Assembly: GCA_963771595.1 (NCBI GenBank)
Contig: CAVYUC010000016.1
Span: forward strand, 62,001-126,000
From: CAVYUC01 sp963771595
GTDB lineage: Bacteria; Bacteroidota; Bacteroidia; Bacteroidales; Prolixibacteraceae
Direction of reading: 5' to 3'
Length of the DNA: 64,000 bases
The position numbers were made by a program, and so were the translations under genes. Below the pieces are notes generated by a model. That model had not been told where the DNA came from, did not search any database, and saw only the letters and a list, made by a program, of their open reading frames with translations. This document shows, piece by piece, positions 17,348-28,200 of this stretch (positions are counted from its first letter, which is position 1; the number at the start of each line of letters is the position of its first letter).

Positions 17348-18580
17348 TTAATTATAGGCGCTTTCCCCATGTTCATATACATCAAGTCCTTCTTCTTCAA
17401 TCCTTTTGGAAACACGCAAGACTTTAGCACCTTTTAATATGCTGAACAGAATTAATCCGCCCCCAAAAGCCCAAACGAAGAAAGTTAATACCCCAATTGC
17501 CTGAACCCCAAGCAATCCTGCTCCATTTCCATAAAATAATCCTTCGGAAGTAGAAAACAATCCAACAGCAAGCGTACCAAATGCACCACTTACACCATGC
17601 ACTGAAACTGCACCAACCGGGTCATCAACTTTTAAAACTTTATCGAAAAATTCTACAGCAAACGGCAGAATAAAACCAGCAATTGTTCCAATAAAAACGG
17701 CTCCTACAGGATTAACGGCATCACAACCTGCAGTAATAGCAACAAGTCCGGCCAAAGCACCGTTCAAAGAAATAGAAAGTGCAGGTCTTTTATAGCGTAC
17801 CCAGGCAACCATCATAGCGGTAATAGCACCGGCAGCAGCAGCAAGGTTTGTGGTAACTGCAATATGAGCAATACCTACGGCATTATCGGTTCCGGCGGCT
17901 GCCAGCTGCGAACCCGGGTTAAAACCAAACCATCCAAACCAAAGAATGAAAACTCCCAATGCTCCCAATGTGAGGTTGTGTCCGGGAATTGCATTTGGCT
18001 TTCCATTTTTTCCGTATTTTCCGATACGCGGGCCGATAATAGCGGCTCCGGCCAATCCAACCCATGCACCAACTGAGTGAACAATTGAAGAACCGGCAAA
18101 ATCGTGGAATCCCAACTGGCTTAACCAGCCTCCACCCCAGGTCCAGTGCCCGGAAATTGGATAAATTACAACCGTAATAACTATACTGAAAATCAGATAA
18201 GCTTTAAATTCAGTACGCTCGGCCATTGCTCCGGAAACAATTGTTGCGGCAGTTGCTGCAAAAACGGTCTGAAAAAATAAATCAGCGTAATCGGCATAAT
18301 TTTCACCAAATCCATCGCTCATATAAAACAGGTCGGGAGTTCCAATTATTCCTCCGATTGAATCGCCATACATCAATGTAAACCCAATAATCCAGAACAA
18401 AATTGATCCGATGGAAAAGTCCATCAAATTTTTCATCAGGATGTTTGCCGTATTTTTCGAGCGAGTGAATCCAGCCTCAACCATTGCAAATCCGGGCTGC
18501 ATAAACATCACCAAAAACGCGGCGATCAATAACCACATGTTATCAATTCCAATTTGTAAACCTTGTAATGTTTCTTCCAT
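17348..18580 (-). CDS. amtB: ammonium transporter
   Basis: An inner-membrane protein of 410 residues with eleven expected membrane helices. Family marks include FAMVEAGFTRSKN, GHWTWGGGWL, and the paired pore histidines in SSIVHSVG and VSVHGVSGAFG. It conducts ammonium/ammonia into the cell. It has no obvious cleaved signal peptide, and the start at 18580 gives MEETLQGLQIGIDNMWLL with helix 1 directly behind. It lies 22 bases downstream of the PII gene, so the PII protein is likely its partner, binding and blocking the channel when nitrogen is plentiful. No extra C-terminal kinase domain is fused. Confidence 0.95.
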   Translation of the reverse strand: MEETLQGLQIGIDNMWLLIAAFLVMFMQPGFAMVEAGFTRSKNTANILMKNLMDFSIGSILFWIIGFTLMYGDSIGGIIGTPDLFYMSDGFGENYADYADLFFQTVFAATAATIVSGAMAERTEFKAYLIFSIVITVVIYPISGHWTWGGGWLSQLGFHDFAGSSIVHSVGAWVGLAGAAIIGPRIGKYGKNGKPNAIPGHNLTLGALGVFILWFGWFGFNPGSQLAAAGTDNAVGIAHIAVTTNLAAAAGAITAMMVAWVRYKRPALSISLNGALAGLVAITAGCDAVNPVGAVFIGTIAGFILPFAVEFFDKVLKVDDPVGAVSVHGVSGAFGTLAVGLFSTSEGLFYGNGAGLLGVQAIGVLTFFVWAFGGGLILFSILKGAKVLRVSKRIEEEGLDVYEHGESAYN

Positions 18581-18602
18581 GATTAATTATTTTTTGTGGT
18601 TA

Positions 18603-18959
18603 TTAAACTTCTTTTCCTTTAATAAATAGCGATTCGTCGCCTTGCTCACCTGTTCTGATGCGATAAGACTCCTCAATAGGAATGACGAAAATTTTACCAT
18701 CGCCAATTTCCGCTGTGCGGGCTGAACCCAATATTGCCTGAACTGTTTTCTGAACATTTTTATCCCTGACGATAATGGAGAGCTTCGTACGTTCAATAGT
18801 ACTCGTATCGTAAACTATTCCGCGATAAACACGACCTTCACGAGCCTGTCCGACGCCTCTAACGTCCCAGAATGAAAAGAATTCAATTCCGGCGTCGTAG
18901 AGTGCATCTTTCACCTCTTCGAATTTTGATTTTCTTATTATTGCTTCAATCTTTTTCAT
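18603..18959 (-). CDS. glnK: nitrogen regulatory protein PII (GlnK/GlnB type)
   Basis: A 118-residue trimeric signal protein. It begins MKKIEAIIRKSKFEEVKDAL, has a T-loop with Tyr45 and Tyr50 in VYRGIVY, and the B-loop AEIGDGKIFVIP for ATP/ADP. PII proteins sense 2-oxoglutarate and ATP/ADP and control ammonium uptake and glutamine synthetase. The T-loop is not the classical enterobacterial sequence, so modification at Tyr50 is uncertain. It lies directly upstream of amtB (22 bases) and 19 bases downstream of an outer-membrane barrel gene. Confidence 0.93.
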   Translation of the reverse strand: MKKIEAIIRKSKFEEVKDALYDAGIEFFSFWDVRGVGQAREGRVYRGIVYDTSTIERTKLSIIVRDKNVQKTVQAILGSARTAEIGDGKIFVIPIEESYRIRTGEQGDESLFIKGKEV

Positions 18960-18978
18960 CTCATAAAATTTTTAATGA

Positions 18979-19656
18979 TTAAAGTGAAATTCCAACAACT
19001 ACATGAAATGATTCGTAGGATGGATTCAGGATTACCGCTCCTGATAATGGAAGAGAAAAACTTTCTGTGATTTTTAATTCTTTTGAAGTTGAAACCGCGA
19101 TGTTGCAAATATCAAAACCTGCATCATCTTTCATTGAATACTGGCCATTACCGCCACCCAATGCAATACCAACAGGACCGGCAGTAACTCCCGCTTCAAG
19201 ATATAGGTCGCCGGAACCGTCTCCATTTATTCCTGCACCATCATACAACATATAGGCTGCTGTGAAAGAAAATGCACCGGCACCAATTCCAACCATGGGT
19301 TCAATGTAATGATTGTCGCCATTAAAGTATTCGGTGCCCGGACTTGGAAAATAATAATCAGTAACAGTCAAACTTAATGATGCATTTTCACCAAGGTCGA
19401 CCCCATAACTGGCATAAAGATCGGCTTCAGCGGCTTCTTCGTCTGAAACGCAATAAGAACCCCAAACGCCTAATGCAAAACCACCAGCGCTGAATTCAAC
19501 CGTTGGCTGAAAGGCTGCTCCGTTTCCAAATTTAATCCCGCGCCAAACATAGCTGCTGTAAATGTCGAGGCCCACATTCATTTCCTGGGCCTTCACATTT
19601 GGACCAATAATCATTAACAGCAACAAACACGATGTAATTAGTAATGTCTTTTTCAT
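18979..19656 (-). CDS. outer-membrane beta-barrel protein (TorF-like porin)
   Basis: A 225-residue protein with a signal peptide (MKKTLLITSCLLLLM, cut after VKAQ). The mature part begins MNVGLDIYSSYVWRGIKFG, a pattern of TorF-type putative porins, followed by alternating amphipathic strands and a final VVVGISL consistent with a C-terminal barrel strand. It should sit in the outer membrane. It is the first gene of a three-gene unit with PII and AmtB, which suggests a role in ammonium entry across the outer membrane; this is inference from context. The ATG at 19656 is preferred because it begins a clean signal peptide. Confidence 0.75.
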   Translation of the reverse strand: MKKTLLITSCLLLLMIIGPNVKAQEMNVGLDIYSSYVWRGIKFGNGAAFQPTVEFSAGGFALGVWGSYCVSDEEAAEADLYASYGVDLGENASLSLTVTDYYFPSPGTEYFNGDNHYIEPMVGIGAGAFSFTAAYMLYDGAGINGDGSGDLYLEAGVTAGPVGIALGGGNGQYSMKDDAGFDICNIAVSTSKELKITESFSLPLSGAVILNPSYESFHVVVGISL

Positions 19657-19692
19657 AATTGTAGTTTTTAAATTGTTAAACATTTTATTCAT

Positions 19693-20095
19693 TTTTAATT
19701 TTTAAAATCGAACCCTGTATTTTGAAGAGGTTATTTTATTATTTACAATCTATTTTTAAAACAACCCCATGTTTTTATATATCACGATTCAAAAATGAGT
19801 GCTTTTATTGAATAACACCCCTACAAATTACAACACAGACACATCTGTTAACAAATTATTAATATAAAACAGCTTTTTTAGTCTTTTTGATACATTAAAT
19901 GGAATATAATAGAATAATAACAACAAAACATGATTATTAATCTCATATTTCTATTAGCGAAGAAGAAAGGGATCATATCCTGCATTCATTTAACAGGATT
20001 CTTATGAAATCAATTGAAGCAGAATGGAAGTTTGTTTTTCCGCAGCAGAAGTATATGTAATTTTTTAAAACACATGAAAGAATATGACTTTCCGG
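19693..20095. other. about 400-base gap, no gene supported
   Basis: AT-rich sequence between the start of the barrel-PII-AmtB unit and the end of the glycosyltransferase pair, both on the minus strand. It must hold the promoter of the ammonium unit, but I find no clean TAnnTTTG or sigma-54 match. Short open stretches around 19990-20060 do not look like a gene. Confidence 0.4.
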
Positions 20096-21751
20096 TTATT
20101 TCCCCGGGCGAACCGAAATTAACTCTCCTCTGACATTATGTTTTGAACGGGTGTAAACAGAAAGCGATTGATTGGAATCAAACAAACTTTTGGGTACAGA
20201 AAAAATCAGCGCAGCCGTTGCTCCCGGACTAATTTCATTTTTTGCAGATGATTGAGTGAGATGAACAGAAAAAAATTCGGCGCCGTTTTGCATCATTCCC
20301 AAAACAGGTTCCGAAATGTGTTTCGTAAAAATAATCCGGTTGTTTGTATTTTTTAACCTGAAATGAAAAGTGATTTCATTTTCATCCTCCACTATTTTTT
20401 CTGCCTCAATCAATAAACCTTTCAGTGACTGAAAGTTTTCAATTTCAATAAAACCCTTCATTTCGCCGGTTGCCATTTTAATCAGTGTTGGTGGATTGAG
20501 GTGCTTTGATTGCAATGCAAAAAGTTCTTCACCCTCAGCGTATTTTTCATCATCCCACAAATCATATTGACAAAATCGGTAATCGGGCGTGGAAAGAAGC
20601 ACCGCCGAATCTCCAGTATAAAAAATATAATTACTGATTGCTGCATAATTATTGTAAAAACCTATTTTTCGCCCTCCCGCTTTTTCCTTTATTTCAAGCG
20701 CACTTGCTTTCCGGTTGTAAAAAGTAATTTTTGCGTGGCCAACATTCGGAATTACATCCAGTGCAAGGTAAATCCGGTAAATAAACATCAGAATAATTAC
20801 CGGAACTGCCAGTCGCTTAAACCAGAGTTTAACTTTTGGATCTCCCGATATTAAAGGATAAGTGACCATCATCAGCATTGGCATAATTGCAGCACTCCAG
20901 TGTGCCTCAATCCTGTTTTTGAAACTCAGCAAAAAGAAAAGAATATAAAAGCCCAAAATATTGAAAATCAGAGCCCGTTGAAAATCACTTTTGACTTTGA
21001 ATTTTGACAATTTCCAGAAAACCAGAACACCGGTTAGCGGGCCTGCCATTAACAACTGGTTCATTAAGTTGGGAAAAACATATTTCAACCGAAATGGTTT
21101 TGCACGTTCAATCAGATGATATTTAAAAGTTGGAAATTCATTATTTATTTGCCAGAAAAGGTGTGGCAACAACAAAACAACAGCAACGGCAGCTGCCAGG
21201 TACAAGAATTTATTTTTCAGCAATTTCAAATTTGAAAGCACTGTAAATCCTACCACAAGAAAAGCATGATATTTACTGTAAATCATTGCTGCTGTTATAA
21301 TTCCAAGCAGAATGGATTTTGCTGCATCCGGTTGCTCCAGAAATTTCCGGTAAACCAGCAAAAACAACATAGTAAAAAAGAGAAGCGGAATGTCCGGAAT
21401 GGCCAGAAATCCGGCGATGTGGGTATGAATGAGTGGAAAGGAAAAAACAAAAACAGCCAGAAAGAAGAGATCTTTTTTCTCGTTTAGTTCATTTAATATC
21501 AGCGCCAGAGTGACCGTGGAAAGTAAAACCAGAAAAAGGCGCACCCCAATTTCGCCGGGTAAAAGGAAATGGCCGATGTGAATGAGCAATGCCACCATCG
21601 GCGGATGATCAAAATATCCCCAGGCCATATTTTCAGAATACATCCAGTAATACGATTCATCGGAATGCAAACCGGTAAAAACCGATTGCAACAAATTTAC
21701 AACCAGCCATATTCCTAAAATATAATAATGTTTTTTACCCAGATTCTTCAT
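20096..21751 (-). CDS. GT-C fold glycosyltransferase (family 39/83, ArnT/PMT-like)
   Basis: A 551-residue inner-membrane protein with about ten to twelve hydrophobic segments in the first 360 residues and a soluble C-terminal domain of about 190. The acidic motif HSDESYYWMYSENMAWGYFDHPPM in the first periplasmic loop is the catalytic signature of polyprenol-phosphate-sugar transferases related to ArnT. The likely donor is an undecaprenyl-phosphate sugar, the acceptor unknown (lipid A, another glycan or protein). Its start overlaps the end of the next GT-C gene by 4 bases (ATGA), so the two are cotranslated. Confidence 0.85.
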   Translation of the reverse strand: MKNLGKKHYYILGIWLVVNLLQSVFTGLHSDESYYWMYSENMAWGYFDHPPMVALLIHIGHFLLPGEIGVRLFLVLLSTVTLALILNELNEKKDLFFLAVFVFSFPLIHTHIAGFLAIPDIPLLFFTMLFLLVYRKFLEQPDAAKSILLGIITAAMIYSKYHAFLVVGFTVLSNLKLLKNKFLYLAAAVAVVLLLPHLFWQINNEFPTFKYHLIERAKPFRLKYVFPNLMNQLLMAGPLTGVLVFWKLSKFKVKSDFQRALIFNILGFYILFFLLSFKNRIEAHWSAAIMPMLMMVTYPLISGDPKVKLWFKRLAVPVIILMFIYRIYLALDVIPNVGHAKITFYNRKASALEIKEKAGGRKIGFYNNYAAISNYIFYTGDSAVLLSTPDYRFCQYDLWDDEKYAEGEELFALQSKHLNPPTLIKMATGEMKGFIEIENFQSLKGLLIEAEKIVEDENEITFHFRLKNTNNRIIFTKHISEPVLGMMQNGAEFFSVHLTQSSAKNEISPGATAALIFSVPKSLFDSNQSLSVYTRSKHNVRGELISVRPGK

Positions 21752-23394
21752 TCATTCATTGTTTTTGCAACAAAATATACTGTACCATTTTCTTTTAATT
21801 CCAAAACAGTATTCTGAAGGAACCCGGGGAATTTATTCACCGGCACCCGTTTCCACTCCTCCGAACCTTTCGTAACCCGATATCCGCTTAAATCAAGATA
21901 GCCCTTTTCTTTTCCCGAAAAAACCAGAAAATGACGGGGCTCCGTAGGCAAAACATAAACAGTATCCATACTCACAACATCCAGCTTGTGGTGGCTGTGA
22001 ATACGAATGTTCGAAGCCGCCCTTATATTCCCGTAAACATAAACTTTTTCGGAAGGCTCAACATTTTGCCGGTAAAGTTCATCCACCAGTTGCTCCCCTG
22101 GATTGGGCATTAAAAGCGGGTACAATAAAACAAAAACATTAAAATAGAGCAGCAAAATCGAATTTGCCAGCATTATTTCCTTCGAAACAAATTTTAGTGC
22201 ACCGGAAAACCAGATTGCCAGAGCAATTCCACTAATTATAATTCCAGCTATTAAAACTTTATCTGCCAAAATAAAGGCAGCATATAAAATATTTATACAC
22301 AACAAAAAGATGTTCAATCCAAGAAAAACAGTTAATGATATATTTTTTCCCCTGGTTTCGAAACCTGTAAAAACAACTGCAAAAAATAACGAAACCAGCG
22401 GAATCACTGGCAACAGGTAACGATCGTAAAATTTAAACACAGCGCCCGACATGATTATGACCAACAAAACCCACAGCGCAATGAATCCCAGAATAGCTTT
22501 TTCCCTGTTCACGGAATCTGAAACAAACGATTTTAGCCGGCGCGGTTTCGAAAAAACAATCAAAATCCAGGGAATTAAAAAAGCCACCAGGTTCACAATT
22601 CCCAGAAATGTATTACTTAGTACCTGCATTGTCTTGGAAGAAACACGTCCACCAACCTGGTCATTGTAAAACGATGCCAAATAATCGGAACCATGTTTAA
22701 AATACATGATGATGAACCAGCTTAGCGCCACAACAATAGCTGCAATTAACGAGACAGGTTCAAATATCTGATTTACTTTTTTTCGTTTCCACGGATTTAA
22801 AACCAGGAACAACATACTTACTCCGGCAAATGCAGCTGCAGGAATTCCTTTTGTCTCAAAAGCCAGTGCAGCTCCCAGATAGGCAAACCAATAATATTTT
22901 TTTTGTGGATTGTCTGTAATCATAATTTTCAGAAATCCCCAGGCGCTGATTGTCAGGAACAGCACAAGTAAAATATCAGGAATGGAGCGGCTTGCACTCA
23001 TTAACACCAGCGGATTTGCGGCTGTTATAAAAGCTGCGAACATTGCTGTTCTCCGGTTTCCAAAGAGTGACTTTCCCATAAAATAAACGATGGAAACCAG
23101 TAATGCACCTGCCAGCCAAAAAAATAACCGCGATGAAAAAGTACTTACCCCCAGCACTTTATAACTCCCGATTAAAACCCAGTATGTAACAATTGGTTTT
23201 AAAAACCGTGGAGTTCCATTTGCTTTATACGGGGTAAAAAAATCATGCTTATCCATCATTTGCAACACTGCATCTGTATAATATTTTTCATCGGGAAAAT
23301 GAAAAACATAATCAAGTGCTCCGGGTGCCGAAAAAAGCAAAAAAAGCAATGGGATTATTAACCAGGAATATTTTGTCGGAACAGAAAATTTCAT
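21748..23394 (-). CDS. GT-C fold glycosyltransferase, ArnT-like
   Basis: A 548-residue polytopic inner-membrane protein. The first loop has FPDEKYYTDAVLQMMDKHDF with the catalytic acidic pair, and RFLKPIVTYW further on, as in ArnT-like dolichyl/undecaprenyl-phosphate mannosyl or aminoarabinose transferases. A shorter C-terminal soluble domain follows. It is upstream of and overlaps the second GT-C gene; together they may add two different sugars to one surface molecule, but the substrate cannot be read from sequence. Confidence 0.85.
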   Translation of the reverse strand: MKFSVPTKYSWLIIPLLFLLFSAPGALDYVFHFPDEKYYTDAVLQMMDKHDFFTPYKANGTPRFLKPIVTYWVLIGSYKVLGVSTFSSRLFFWLAGALLVSIVYFMGKSLFGNRRTAMFAAFITAANPLVLMSASRSIPDILLVLFLTISAWGFLKIMITDNPQKKYYWFAYLGAALAFETKGIPAAAFAGVSMLFLVLNPWKRKKVNQIFEPVSLIAAIVVALSWFIIMYFKHGSDYLASFYNDQVGGRVSSKTMQVLSNTFLGIVNLVAFLIPWILIVFSKPRRLKSFVSDSVNREKAILGFIALWVLLVIIMSGAVFKFYDRYLLPVIPLVSLFFAVVFTGFETRGKNISLTVFLGLNIFLLCINILYAAFILADKVLIAGIIISGIALAIWFSGALKFVSKEIMLANSILLLYFNVFVLLYPLLMPNPGEQLVDELYRQNVEPSEKVYVYGNIRAASNIRIHSHHKLDVVSMDTVYVLPTEPRHFLVFSGKEKGYLDLSGYRVTKGSEEWKRVPVNKFPGFLQNTVLELKENGTVYFVAKTMNE

Positions 23395-23627
23395 CTTTTC
23401 AGATTGGTAATCATAAACTATACAAAGTATATTTCATAACAGAAAGATGCAGTTTAGCAAAACCTTTCCATTGCTGAATTTCAGCGCAAAAGTGGCATTT
23501 TTTTCAGTAATTATAAAATTGAAATCCGGAAACTGCCAAATGATTTTCAGAAAATGCCATGAAGATAAAATCCTTAAATGAAATGACACTCTTTATTCAA
23601 TTATGGAATGATCCCGCCTGAATTCAA

Positions 23628-23635
23628 TATATTTG
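23628..23635 (+). promoter_or_regulatory. -7 element TATATTTG ahead of argH
   Basis: TATATTTG matches the Bacteroidota -7 consensus and lies 22 bases before the argH ATG. No TTTG -33 element is visible at the usual spacing, so the promoter is only tentative. Confidence 0.4.
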
Positions 23636-23657
23636 TTGAAATTTCAAATTATTGTTG

Positions 23658-24989
23658 ATGAAACTTTGGGAAAAAGGAATACCGGTAAACAAAGCCATTG
23701 AAAAATTTACGGTTGGAAAAGATCGGGAGCTCGATATTTACTTGGCACCATACGATATTTTAGGGTCGGTTGCACATGTAACAATGCTCGAATTGGTAGG
23801 GTTAATCGATAAAGATGAACTGCCGGTTTTGCTTGAGGAATTAAAAAAGCTTTATCAGTTAGCTCAATCCGGAAACTTTGAAATTGAACAGGGAGTTGAA
23901 GATGTGCATTCGCAGGTGGAATTTCTTTTAACTAAAAAGCTGGGCGATTTGGGAAAGAAAATCCACAGCGGCCGTTCGCGCAACGACCAGGTTTTACTTG
24001 ATTTAAAACTCTTTACCCGCGAAGCAATAAAAGAAATAGTGGAAAGTACCGGAAAACTAATTGAAAATTTGCTGGCCCGAAGTGAAGAAACCAAAGCAGT
24101 TTTGATGCCCGGTTACACACACCTTCAGGTGGCAATGCCGTCATCTTTTGGCTTGTGGTTTAGCGCTTATGCCGAAAGTTTAACCGATGACCTTGAATTG
24201 CTGCTTTCTGCTTTTAAAATCACCAATCAAAATCCACTGGGTTCTGCTGCCGGCTACGGCTCTTCCTTTCCGCTCAACCGGCAAATGACAACTGATTTGC
24301 TGGGTTTCAGCAACATGAATTATAATGTTGTTTATGCACAAATGGGTCGCGGGAAAGTGGAAAAGATTGTTTCGTTTGCATTGGCAAACCTGGCCGGCAC
24401 TTTATCAAAACTTGCTTTTGATGTTTGTCTTTTTATGAGTCAGAATTTTAATTTCGTGAAACTGCCTGCCGAATTTACTACCGGTTCGAGTATTATGCCG
24501 CACAAAAAAAATCCGGATGTTTTTGAACTGATAAGAGCAAAATGCAATAAAATTCAGGGAGTGCCTAACCAGATAACTTTAATCATCAACAATCTGCCAT
24601 CCGGATATTTCCGTGATTTGCAGGTTATTAAAGAAGTATTCCTTCCCGTTTTTGCCGAAATGAATGATTGCTTGAATATGGCCGGTTTGGCTATGCAAAA
24701 CATATCGGTAAACGATAAAATTCTTGAAGATGAAAAATACAATTTCATTTTTAGCGTTGAAGAAGTAAACAAGTTGGTTTTGAGCGGAATTCCATTCAGG
24801 GAAGCCTACCGGCAAGTGGGAGAAAAAATTGAGCAAGGTGAATTTCAACCCGATAAAAAAATACAGCACACCCACGAAGGAAGCATCGGAAATTTATGCC
24901 TGGACAAAATTGAAGACAAAAAAAATAAAATAATCGGGAATTTCAATTTTCAGGAAATAGAAAAAGCTATAAATCAGTTAATTAGTTAA
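23658..24989 (+). CDS. argH: argininosuccinate lyase
   Basis: A 443-residue enzyme of the fumarase/aspartase superfamily. GRSRNDQVLLDL (HSGRSRNDQ region, about residues 105-116) and the signature GSSIMPHKKNPD (about 280-291, with the mobile catalytic-loop serine) are present. It splits argininosuccinate into arginine and fumarate, the last step of the pathway. The ATG at 23658 gives MKLWEKG, the conserved start. It is isolated from argGCD by about 16 kb and is followed by gltB, linking arginine output with glutamate supply. Confidence 0.95.
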   Translation: MKLWEKGIPVNKAIEKFTVGKDRELDIYLAPYDILGSVAHVTMLELVGLIDKDELPVLLEELKKLYQLAQSGNFEIEQGVEDVHSQVEFLLTKKLGDLGKKIHSGRSRNDQVLLDLKLFTREAIKEIVESTGKLIENLLARSEETKAVLMPGYTHLQVAMPSSFGLWFSAYAESLTDDLELLLSAFKITNQNPLGSAAGYGSSFPLNRQMTTDLLGFSNMNYNVVYAQMGRGKVEKIVSFALANLAGTLSKLAFDVCLFMSQNFNFVKLPAEFTTGSSIMPHKKNPDVFELIRAKCNKIQGVPNQITLIINNLPSGYFRDLQVIKEVFLPVFAEMNDCLNMAGLAMQNISVNDKILEDEKYNFIFSVEEVNKLVLSGIPFREAYRQVGEKIEQGEFQPDKKIQHTHEGSIGNLCLDKIEDKKNKIIGNFNFQEIEKAINQLIS

Positions 24990-25108
24990 TTTTTTATTAA
25001 CTATCTGAAAATGTGACAAATGTCATCTTTTCGGCTATTTGCGACAGTATTTTCTTTCGTTTTTGAAGGTTAAGCGTATGTTATTTAATACAATTTTGCC
25101 TGATTTAA

Positions 25109-25140
25109 ATTGTAGGATATTTAGCGAATAATTATTTTTG
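25109..25140 (+). promoter_or_regulatory. probable gltB promoter with upstream TGACA/TGTCA dyad
   Basis: ATTG at 25109-25112 and TATTTTTG at 25133-25140 are spaced by 20 bases, close to the TTTG/TAnnTTTG consensus. The leader to the gltB ATG would be about 105 bases. Farther upstream TGACA-AA-TGTCA (25014-25025) is a short dyad that could bind a CRP/FNR-type regulator, which is speculative. Confidence 0.45.
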
Positions 25141-25251
25141 ATTTCACTTCGTTACAAAAAGTTGGATTTTGCTCACAATTTTACAGCGGCTGGTGAAAAT
25201 TTCCGGTTAGCTGTAACTGTATGTAAGAAAAACAGATATAAAAAGAAAAAA

Positions 25252-28200
25252 ATGACAGAGATGAGATTACCTAAAGCACAGGGTCTGTATAACCCTGATA
25301 ATGAACATGACAATTGTGGGATTGGGTTTGTTGCCCATATTAAAGGTAAACCATCACACGATATTGTTAAAAGAGGGCTTGAAGTTCTACGGAATATGGA
25401 TCACCGTGGTGCAACCAGCGCCGACAACTCAACAGGAGACGGCGCGGGTTTATTAATGCAGATTCCTCACGAATATTTTTCGGAAGTGTTAAATATAAAC
25501 GCCGGCGACCCCGGAAAATATGGAACCGGGTTAATTTTTCTGCCAAAAGAAAAAAATGAAGCCGATGTTTGCCTCGATATTTTATCGAAAAATATAAAAG
25601 AAGAAGGATTGACACTGGTTTGCTACCGCGATGTTCCCATTGACAGTTCGGCGCCCGGAGAAATTGCAAAAACTACAGAACCAATTGTAAAACAGGTTTT
25701 TATAAAAGCAAACCTTGAGCGGGACACGCTCGAAAGAAAATTGTATATCATCCGGAAACTAACCGAACGTGAAATCAGGAACTCCGATCTGAAACATAAG
25801 GAAAGTTTTTATCAGCCTAGTTTATCGGCAAAAATAATTGTGTACAAAGGCATGTTAACGCCTGAACAATTGCAGAATTATTACCTGGATTTTAAAAGTG
25901 AAAAGTTCAAAAGTGCCATTGCACTTGTACATTCGCGGTTTAGTACCAATACTTTTCCAACCTGGGATTTGGCCCAGCCGTTCCGGATTGTTGCCCATAA
26001 TGGCGAAATAAATACCATCCGCGGAAACCGTTTGTGGATGCAGGCACGCGAAGCTTTGATGAAATCCGAAGTTTTTGGTGAAGATTTAAAAAAGCTGCTC
26101 CCTATTATTGAGGAAGGAAAATCAGATTCTGCTTCGTTCGATAATGTGCTGGAATTCCTGCACATGGCCGGCCGCACATTGCCACATGCACTTTGCATGA
26201 TGATTCCGGAATCATTCAACGAAAAAAATCCGATTCCTGAAAGTTTAAAGGCATTTTACGAATACCACTCTACAATAATGGAACCCTGGGATGGCCCGGC
26301 TTCCATGGTTTTCTCCGACGGCCGCTACATTGGAGGCACGCTCGACAGGAATGGTTTGCGCCCGTCGCGTTATGTAATTACCAAAAACGATCTGGTTGTA
26401 ATGGGCTCCGAAGTTGGTGTGCAAACATTTAAACCCGATGAAATAAAAGTAAAAGGGCGTTTACGGCCGGGAAAAATACTTCTGGTAGATACGCAACTCG
26501 GAATTATAATTCCCGACGAAGAGGTAAAAGAACAGTTGAGTCGCAGAAATCCTTATCAAATGTGGCTCAAGGAAAACCGGATGTTGATGAAAGACATCAA
26601 GGTAAAAAAACGGGTTCCTTCTTCAATCGATAATTTTAATGTTTATGCAAAAACTTTTGGATATTCAAAAGAAGATGTTTACGGTTTAATTCAGCCCATG
26701 TGTGAAACTGCAGCCGAACCAACAAGTTCAATGGGAAATGATGTTCCACTGGCTGTTTTTTCCGACAAACCGAAACGTTTTTTCGATTACTTCAAGCAGA
26801 TGTTTGCGCAGGTAACCAACCCGCCGATCGATCCAATTCGCGAAGGACTTGTAATGGCGCTGACCAATTACATTGGCTCCCTGCATTCCAATATTCTTGT
26901 TGAATCACCGGATCATTGCAAGCTGATAAAGTTTCTCGGCCCGATTTTAACAAACACCGATTTGGGTAAAATCAAAGATCTGAAAGACGAAATGTTCTCG
27001 CATGAAGTAATTCCGATGATATTTCCGGTTAAAGAGGGTTTAAAAGGGTTTGAAGCTTCGTTTAACCAAATTCTGAAACATGCGGAAGAAGCCGTTGATA
27101 AAAGGAAAAATTACATCATTCTTACCGACAGGAATATCGATGAAAACCATGCACCAATTCCTTCGTTGCTGGCGGTTGCCGCAGTTCACCACCATCTAAT
27201 TAAAAAACAAAAAAGGATGCAGGTGGGAATTATTGTTGAAACAGCCGAAGCCCGCGAAGTCAATCATTTTGCGCTTTTACTGGGATATGGTGCAAGTGTA
27301 ATCAATCCGTACCTGGCGTTTGCAGCCATAGAACGTATGGTAAAAGAGGGAAAAATTGAGCAGGAATATAAGGAGGCCCGAAAAAATTATATCAAAGCAA
27401 TTGACAAAGGATTACTGAAAGTGCTTTCGAAAATGGGAATTTCCACCCTTCGCAGTTATCATGGTGCTCAAATGTTTGAAGCCGTTGGTGTCAGCAAAGA
27501 GTTGATTGACAAATATTTTAAAGGCACCGCTTCAAAAATCGGAGGTATTGGTCTGGAAGAAATTTGTAAGGAAGCAACCATATTTCACGAAGAAGCTTTC
27601 CGGGTGCAAAATACTCCTGAACCGCCGCTTTTTAACAATAACGGAGTGTACGTTTGGCGTAAAAACGGAGAACATCATGCATGGAATCCTGAATCGGTAG
27701 GATTATTACAGTGGGCCACCCGCACAAATGATTATAATAAATACAAACAATACAGCGCCTTAATCGATCAGCAAAACAGGAAACCTGCTTTCATACGCAG
27801 CTGCTTCAAACATAAAAAGAATCCGATTCCAATTGAGGAAGTTGAGCCGATTGAAAATATTATGAAACGGTTTGTCACCGGCGCCATGTCGTATGGTTCC
27901 ATCAGCATTGAAACACACGAAGCGCTTGCCCAAACCATGAATGCCATTGGCGGCCGCAGCAATACCGGCGAAGGCGGAGAAGATCCGGCACGTTTCGGTA
28001 CCGACCGCAACAGCAAAATCAAACAGGTAGCCTCAGGCAGGTTTGGTGTTACCAATAATTACCTGATGAATGCTGAAGAATTGCAGATAAAAATTGCACA
28101 AGGCGCAAAACCTGGAGAAGGCGGTCAGTTACCCGGCTTTAAGGTGAATAAAATAATAGCAAAAACAAGAAATTCCACACCCGGAATTACATTGATTTCG

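Noticed and set aside
25014..25025. TGACA-AA-TGTCA as a CRP/FNR site for gltB
   Set aside because: Only 5-bp arms match and the centre is not palindromic; kept only as a remark with the gltB promoter.
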